A stretch of DNA of 64,000 bases. Origin: Leptodactylus fallax (taxonomy: Eukaryota > Chordata > Amphibia > Anura > Leptodactylidae). A program made the translations under genes and the position numbers. Below, in pieces: positions 57,406 to 64,000 of this stretch. The DNA lies in NCBI GenBank assembly GCA_947044405.1, contig CAMRHE010000028.1, positions 7,586,001 to 7,650,000 of the forward strand, read 5' to 3'. Position 1 is the first letter of the stretch. Each line of letters opens with the position of its first letter. The notes beneath the pieces were generated by a model. It did no database searches. It was given only the letters and a program-made list of their open reading frames with translations, and had not been told where the DNA came from.

Positions 57406-59122
57406 TTATAATTTTTGAAAAATTTTTTTTGCTTTGCATCATCATATTCCGACACTCGTAATTTTTAAAAATGCTGTCTAAGGAGCTGTGTGGGGGCTCT
57501 TTTTCGTAGGGAGGAGCTGTGTAATTCTAGATGGGCAGGGGTCTGACTACTGGGAACCGCACGTATCAGCTCTTTCGGGCATGACCTGCCATGCTCACTC
57601 GTCGTACTTTTAAAAGCGACTGCAGGGGTTGCCTTAAATAGACTTGAATGGGACAACCAGAGGCGTAGACTTGAACCTCCTGAGCCCAATGCGTAATATG
57701 TAATATGTAATGGGGCCCCTACCTACCATGTGTCATTTGTAATAGTGATATATATTATGTGGCTGAGGGACCTTTGGGGCCCCATCATGGTCCTGTAGTG
57801 ACTGCTACCTCTGCACCCCCTATAGCTACACTCCTGGGGACAACCACTGCAGTACTCACTACGGCCGTGACTAAAAGTAAGTTCTGCAGCTCGTGCCAGC
57901 ATAGGGAAACAGCAGATCTGTGGGGGTCCCGATAGTCAGACCCCACCTGATCTATCCTAGAGCTGGATCATCCCTTTAACATTTTAAGGTTTACACTACA
58001 TATCAGTACATCCATGTCTTCTAGTATAAACCTGATGGACTCAGCGCTCCATGTATACACACAAATGATCCGGGATATTGGATGCGGCTTTCACGTAGGA
58101 CTTGGCACTGCTTGTTTACAAAGGGTTGCCGCCATTTTTCTGGGTCAGTCAGCTACGCCGGGTACAAGCAGTTGTTACACCACATTCCTGGATCGATGCA
58201 AGACATCCTGAGTAATTTATAGCCTATAATCTCCGGCGCACTACTTGGCGCAGCGCCATCATTGCTAGGGCTTTAATCACATGGGTAGTTGTTGTTGTGA
58301 GTTTTCAATGCAGTTTTTTTGAGCCAAACACAAGATAGGGTACAAAGGAAGAGCCGTGTATTAAGAGTATATTCAGACATTATAGTCACGTTTTTTTTTT
58401 AGCCACAGTAAGATTAGGGCTACACAACAACGATGGCCGTGATTCGTTCACGGAGGTTAGTCAATGGAGTTGGATGGCGACCCCGAGGGAGCCGCGACCA
58501 CAACTTCTAGTCACAAAGATAACATTGTCACATCTTTTTGGGACTAGAAGTGGCGGCGCCCTCGGGGTCACAGTCTGACTCCATTCACTAACCCTCAAGG
58601 GCGACCTGGTGATATTTGGTCAGGTGATGGAGCCTAAAATGATATGACGGCCGCCCCTGAACATCACCTCAGCAGCCCCTTTATATCTGATCCTGCATTT
58701 TGGATCAGCTCCTGACTAAAAATATAAATAAAAGCATCAAAAATGTCCAGAAAAACGCCGTGTGTGATTCCAGTCAGTCTGTATTAGGCACTTATAGTTT
58801 ACCTGAACTTGACTTTACCAACATGAATTCATTAAACGCTATGTAAATATTTACCGCTTGGTAACCGCATTCATGTGGTATGAGGGGGATACCGGGGCCG
58901 CGCACTACAGGGATGGAGGGGTTACCGGCTGGAGCTCACTATCACTACAGAGACATCCTCCGGGAACAGCAGAGGGATGATAATAACCAGTTTGGTAATT
59001 CATGACATCCTTGCCCGGAAATGGGAAACAGTCTATAGACTAAAGGACTGAATGGGCTAATCTCACCCTCTTCTATCGCGTCAAGTGAGACAGTCCAGAC
59101 CCCCATTCCACATAGCACTCAC

Positions 59123-59200
59123 CTGACAGAGCAAGTCCTGACCGGCAGGGGGCGGGGCGTGCAGGCGAGTGAGGGACACGGAGGTGACGTCACTCATTTC
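59123..59200 (-). other. WDSUB1: WDSUB1 exon 1, non-coding (5' end not defined)
   Basis: A strong donor, CTGTCAG|GTGAGT, reads on the minus strand with the exon edge at 59123. It lies next to GC-box and CRE motifs and upstream of the ATG exon that has a good acceptor. The transcription start is inferred, not seen, so the 5' boundary given is approximate. Confidence 0.6.
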
Positions 59201-59262
59201 CGTAGCTCTGTGATAGGAGAGTCACGTGGGGCGGCTCCTGTGTGAGTCACGTGACTCCATGT
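59140..59262 (-). promoter_or_regulatory. WDSUB1 promoter: GC box, CRE and paired E-boxes
   Basis: A GC- and CpG-rich patch in otherwise AT-rich DNA. It holds GGGGGCGGGGC (about 59148-59158), a full palindromic CRE TGACGTCA (59185-59192), GTCACGTGG (59221-59229) and the palindrome GTCACGTGAC (59246-59255). The last matches the CLEAR/USF-type E-box. No TATA box is evident. Whether it also fires in the plus direction is unknown. Confidence 0.65.
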
Positions 59263-59299
59263 GCAAGCGAAAACAAAACAGGTAGACAGAGAAAGAGGG

Positions 59300-60178
59300 A
59301 GTGCAAGTGTGTAGTGTCACTGTGTAGTGTGTAGTTTCACTGTGTAGTGTATAGTGCAAGGGTGTAGTGTCACTGTGTAGTGTATAGTGCAAGTGTGTAG
59401 TGTATAGTGCAAGGGTGTAGTAGTGTATAGTGCAAGGGTGTAGTAGTGTATAGTGCAAGGGTGTAGTGTCACTGTAGTGTATAGTGCAAGTGTGTAGTGT
59501 ATAGTGCAAGGGTGTAGTAGTGTATAGTGCAAGTGTATAGTGCAAGGGTGTAGTAGTGTATAGTGCAAGTGTATAGTGCAAGGGTGTAGTAGTGTATAGT
59601 GCAAGTGTATAGTGCAAGGGTGTAGTGTCACTGTGTAGTGTATAGTGCAAGGGTGTAGTAATGTATAGTGCAAGTGTGTAGTGTCACTGTAGTGTATAGT
59701 GCAAGTGTGTAGTGTCACTGTAGTGTATAGTGCAAGTGTGTAGTGTATAGTGCAAGGGTGTAGTAATGTATAGTGCAAGTGTATAGTGCAAGGGTGTAGT
59801 GTCTCTGTGTAGTGTATAGTGCAAGTGTGTAGTGTATAGTGCAAGGGTGTAGTAGTGTATAGTGCAAGTGTGTAGTGTCACTGTGTAGTGTATAGTGCAA
59901 GTGTGTAGTGTATAGTGCAAGGGTGTAGTGTATAGTGCAAGTGTATAGTGCAAGGGTGTAGTGTCACTGTGTAGTGTATAGTGCAAGTGTGTAGTGTCAC
60001 TGTGTAGTGTATAGTGCAAGGGTGTAGTGTCACTGTGTAGTGTATAGTGCAAGGGTGTAGTAATGTATAGTGCAAGTGTATAGTGCAAGGGTGCAGGTGT
60101 GAAATGTATAGTGCAAGGGTGAAGTGTAGTTAAGTTGTATAGTGTCACTGTATAGTGTGTGATGTCATTGTATGGTGA
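59300..60178. repeat. GT-rich compound minisatellite upstream of WDSUB1
   Basis: Irregular concatenation of TGTAGTGTATAGTGCAAG, TGTAGTGTCAC and short forms. It begins about 45 bp upstream of the promoter E-boxes. Long open frames on the minus strand (runs of HYTL and CTIH) are repeat artefacts. Confidence 0.97.
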
Positions 60179-63100
60179 CATCAGAGGGGTTTTTGTCAGT
60201 GTTTTTTTTTCTCACCAGATAAATAATCAATGAAAGGTTTGTTCACCCCTTTAAAGGGGCTTTGCACTTTTTGTATCCCCAATTCTGTATGTTTTTTTTT
60301 TTTTTTTTGTTTTTTATAATAAAATTATTTTGTAAGGGATGTGTGTATATATATTTATTTATATATTTTTTTCTTTTTATGTTTCTTTTAAACATTTTTT
60401 TTTTTATTCTCACTATGGGGTCTGTCCCTGTAATAATTTGATCTCTTATGTAATACACTACAATACTCTACCTACGGGAGGGCCTAATAGGTAGTCAAAG
60501 GTCTTAGGGGGTCTTTATTAGGCCCCATGCTGCCATGGCAACACCACACATGACAGTCTTCAAAAATTCATCCTCCCATTCATTTCAATAGGAGGCAGAA
60601 AATATCAGCTAGTAAAAAAAAAAAAAGCATCCTGCCCGAACCTCCCAATGAACTGAATAGGAGTAGTAAATCCTTCTGCCGTCAGTAAGAAGAATACTGC
60701 GGCAAACATTGCATGTCAGGTCCTGCTGCAAAATCCTCAATGTGAATTTACCCTTAGGTGGTGAGGTTACTGAGGACCTCAGCATTTAAGGCATTCAGTG
60801 TGAAATAAAAATAATTGGACGCCACACCCCCTATAGGCATGCATGCACCCCCTAAAAGCAAATTCACTTTCCCCTTTCAGGAGGTGACCAGCACATAAAG
60901 TGTCCACATCACATATAAAATGACTTTTGGCCCAGTGGATACAGAGACTTCCACCAGCCTGGGGTCTTGACTGCTCATCTGAGGCCATCCCTTTTTTCAG
61001 GAGCCTCCCAAACTTTCTGGGAGAGTTGCCAAGTGTTTTTAAGGGGTTCTCGGATCAGCAGTTACTCAAAGCCTGCCCATTAGACCTGGAGCTGACGTGT
61101 CATTAGACACCATTGCACGGCTTATATTACATTGCTCTGTTTTCAGAGACTAAGATATTGATGACGTACCCGGAGCTGCTTGAGGAGACCACAGAGATCA
61201 AATGAACTACTTGCCAAGCACTGTACGTGGTATATCAGCTGTGCTTGGTAGTACAGACCCATTCACTTGTATTAAGCTGTGCCCCTAAACCCACCAACGC
61301 CCCTTTGTGTCCTAGTACAGTAATAGTGCCTTTCAATGTATAAAACATACTGGTGATGTTTCCTTAGTTTGCACTACACACTATAATGTCCACTCAGTGG
61401 CTTCAACTTTGTATAGTGCCCCCTAGTAGCCGCTGGACAGTATATAGTCCCTCACACAATGTAGTGACCCATCATACAGTAAAATACCCCTTCAGTGGCC
61501 TATAACACAGTATTATATTGCATTTTTCCACTATAAGATGCACTTTTTACCAAGAAAAAAAATCTTGCTAAATAAAGTGCTTGCATCTTATGGTCCCTGA
61601 GAGAGCTGAGTAGGTTCACAATTCTCTCCCACCCTGCTTGACACCAATTTGTTTGACCTGGAGAGGACTGAGCGAGGACCACAGCCCTACTCACCCTGCG
61701 GGTTCTCAAAAGATGAAGCAGCTGTAAAACCAGATGAAAGATCAAAAGGACCTTTGGTTATGAGCATTTGTTGGATATCGTGACCAATCACATACTCATT
61801 ACATCATAAAAGGTCCAGCAGAACTCTCATCTTGTTTTGATGCTGCTTTTTTTTTTTTTTCATTAAAAGTTTTTATTGAAGTTTTCGAAAACAGTAAACA
61901 TCAGAAGAATAACAAATGAAAAGAAACTCCATAACAGTGGTAGGGTAAGGATTAAGGAATGAGGGAGATTGGGGATACAGTACATGGGAAGTAGGTAGGA
62001 TACAAAAGGAAAGAAATAGGGACGTAAGGTTCTGACGCAGCAGAGCGGCAAATAAAACACAGTGCGCTGCTACTTTTTTTTTTTTTTTAGGTTTCAGGAC
62101 CTGCACAAAGGGGAGGTAGACACCAATGTTATAATAGCCACAAGTGGCAATCATGATTGCCTGAAGAATGTGGGGCCAAACTCAGACCCTAGGATTCACA
62201 GAATAAAAAGAGGAACCAGCTAGGACCTGCAAATGTCCTAAGATATAAGCCAGGGCTCTCAGGATGTGGATGCCCCAAAGGTTGCCAAACCCTTGCATGG
62301 ACCCTCAAGAGAGGAACAAGAAGCTGAAGCAGCGAGAGGGTTAAGATGCAACCCACAGGAACTAAACTGCCTGTAGCAGATACTGCCCAAGAAATGGGAT
62401 GGAAGGAGGGACATTAGGTGGCAAGCAGCGGTGAAGATGGGGCCATAGGAGATAAAGCCTAGCAAGGAGGGAGTTCATGGAGTGAAGCCTACTAACCCAT
62501 CCAATGTCTTTGTGTGCTCACAGGGTCATCCCTTCGGTAAACTTGCACTCAAAGTGTGATTACTGGCACTCCAGCTGCGACTGCAGAGACGTAGGGGGAC
62601 TGGGTGACCCAGGCCTGTGCAGGGATACCCTAGCTGCCTGACTCCTAGTACCCACATTGGATAACAACTAATGTGGCGGTGCACACCGAGAACCAACCTG
62701 TCATCTGAAAGAGGAAAGAAAGAAAACTGAAATAATAAAAAGCAGAATACCTGCAAGCAGGACATGTCTGCCTTCTATGGACACTAGGCTAAAACTGATT
62801 AACTTCCTGTCCTTTGTTATTTCCTAGTGTCAGCCTCGTAGAGGCCAGGCCTATGCCCATGGTACTGTGTCCCCCAATTACATAAACAAGAAATAAAAAA
62901 GCTTTATCCTCAACCTGCCGCTGTACTCCCCATGCCGGTGCAGTTCTTCACTGAAGCCACAGAGTGCACATGCCCCGTACCTCCAGCACTTGCACTGTGA
63001 AGCCGGGGTGTACGTCCTTGTCTTCACTGAAGAACCGCGCAGGCGGTGGGAGCACCAGAGAGGAGCCTGATGAGAGTCATCATCTCTAGGTAAGTATAAA

Positions 63101-63410
63101 GGTTTATTTTTTTAAATTGCGGGTACATATTGATTTATAACAGGGAGATCTGGGACACTAAACGCCACAACTATAAGACCTGTATGTAGTTTAGTGTCCC
63201 AAATCAACCTGACAGGTTCTCCTTAATGACACAATAAATGATATCACCATGTAATAATAAAAGTGAGAAAACATTGTAGAATGCACAGGGATCATACAAA
63301 TGCAGATAGCCATACCTCTGTGTCTCGTCTCCAACCAGCTAGCGTCTGGTATGTTCATATCTTGAGTTTCAAGAGATGAGTCTGTAAATGTTGGATAAAA
63401 CAGCGTATAT
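60179..63410. other. Intergenic or unassigned region, repeat-rich
   Basis: No gene recognised. It holds T-rich runs (60292-60310), a T-run followed by a possible reversed retroelement tail (61848-62060) and a left-truncated MITE copy (62885-63225). In human the next gene on this side is BAZ2B as I recall; no exon of it is visible. Confidence 0.6.
62885..63225. mobile_element. MITE (TCTGTCAGG family), left-truncated
   Basis: Shares CAGTGAAGCCGGGTGTA-type interior and the right end CCTGACAGGTTCTCCTTAA with 17882-18290. Confidence 0.65.
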
Positions 63411-63413
63411 CAC

Positions 63414-63445
<32 letters not shown>
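63411..63445. repeat. (AT)n microsatellite
   Basis: Alternating AT directly left of the MITE. A further (TA)n at 63723-63742 separates it from the next Tc1 element. Confidence 0.95.
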
Positions 63446-63449
<4 letters not shown>

Positions 63450-63451
<2 letters not shown>

Positions 63452-63722
63452 GTACAGACCAAAAGTTTGGACACACCTTCTCATTCAATCAAGATAATGC
63501 CAAGAGTGTGCAAAGCAGTAATCAAAGCAAAAGGTGGCTACTTTGAAGAACCTAGAATATAAGACATATTTTCAGTTGTTTCACACTTTTTTAAGTATAT
63601 GATTCCACATATGTTAATTCATAGTTTTGATGCCTTCAGTGTGAATCTACAATTTTTATAGTCATGAAAATATAGAAAACTCTTGGAATGAGAAGGTGTG
63701 TCCAAACTTTTGGTCTGTACTG
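63450..63722. mobile_element. Short Tc1-type MITE
   Basis: 273 bp with inverted ends CAGTACAGACCAAAAGTTTG and the matching ACTTTTGGTCTGTACTG. The right flank is TA; the left flank reads CA, so one target copy is altered. No coding capacity. Confidence 0.88.
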
Positions 63723-63742
63723 TATATATATATATATATATA

Positions 63743-64000
63743 CAGTCATATGAAAAAGTTTGGGCACCCCTATTAATCTTAATCATTTTTAGTTCTAACT
63801 ATTTGGGTGTTTGCAACAGCCATTTCAATTTGATATATCTAATAACTGATGGACACAGTAATATTTCAGGATTGAAATGAGGTTTATTGTACTAACAGAA
63901 AATGTGCAATATGCATTAAACCAAAATTTGACCGGTGCAAAAGTATGGGCACCTCAACAGAAAAGTGACATTAATATTTAGTAGATCCTCCTTTTGCAAA
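63743..64000 (-). mobile_element. Second copy of the long-repeat Tc1-like element, cut by the window end
   Basis: Begins with the same terminal repeat (CAGTCATATGAAAAAGTTTG) after a TA and matches the first 258 bp of the element at 30320 with a few substitutions. Same orientation. Confidence 0.95.

Larger units (their letters stand above)
50971..59122. other. WDSUB1 intron 1 (8.2 kb)
   Basis: Contains a hAT element (52051-52789), a MITE (53233-53690), a 26-bp array inside another MITE (53966-54857), the intact Tc1-like copy (54946-56512) and a TTATAA-flanked MITE (56855-57405). The stretch 57412-59122 shows only low-copy sequence and possible diverged repeats; no coding exon was recognised. 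Confidence 0.8.

Noticed and set aside
59222..60181. Overlapping minus-strand frames of up to 175 codons made of HYTL and CTIH repeats
   Set aside because: They are reading frames through the GT-rich minisatellite upstream of WDSUB1.
60179..64000. Search for BAZ2B exons, the expected next gene
   Set aside because: No recognisable bromodomain or PHD coding sequence or plausible exon; it probably lies beyond the window.

Overview
This is a 64-kb window of vertebrate nuclear DNA, most likely from an anuran amphibian. The genes are split by GT-AG introns. The non-coding DNA is dense in Tc1/mariner elements, hAT elements, short foldback elements (MITEs) and minisatellites, which fits a frog or toad. 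The species call is inference; the vertebrate call is firm because two vertebrate genes can be read exon by exon.

Layout. From 1 to about 29.3 kb the plus strand carries the 3' part of TANC1, a postsynaptic scaffold protein. Nine coding exons (3833-26256) join in frame to give the C-terminal 760 residues: about six ankyrin repeats, a TPR region, a long polar tail and the C-terminal PDZ ligand ESNV. A 3' UTR of up to about 3 kb follows. From 32.5 to 59.2 kb the minus strand carries all of WDSUB1 (WD repeats, SAM domain, U-box). It has ten coding exons (480 residues), a small non-coding first exon and a GC-rich promoter at about 59.13-59.26 kb. The two genes converge tail to tail, in the same order and orientation as I recall for human chromosome 2q24. 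About 3 kb separates them, half of it a dead Tc1-like transposon (30320-31954). From about 59.3 to 64 kb there is a GT-rich minisatellite and then transposon remnants; I see no gene there.

What stands out is the repeat architecture of WDSUB1. A 43-bp minisatellite occurs as two large arrays (37281-38998, and 42240-46517 with an interruption) in introns on either side of three very small coding exons. A Tc1-like element sits inside the second array (42580-44133, one premature stop). A near-identical copy with an open transposase (54946-56512) lies in intron 1 in the opposite orientation, so the inverted pair brackets the first two coding exons. The transposase has a DD35E-type spacing. Two intact-looking hAT derivatives, several more minisatellites and a GC-AG intron are also present.

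I found no prokaryotic feature, CRISPR array, tRNA, rRNA or viral gene. The most notable content is the WDSUB1 repeat system and the possibly functional Tc1-like transposase, not a new protein-coding pathway.
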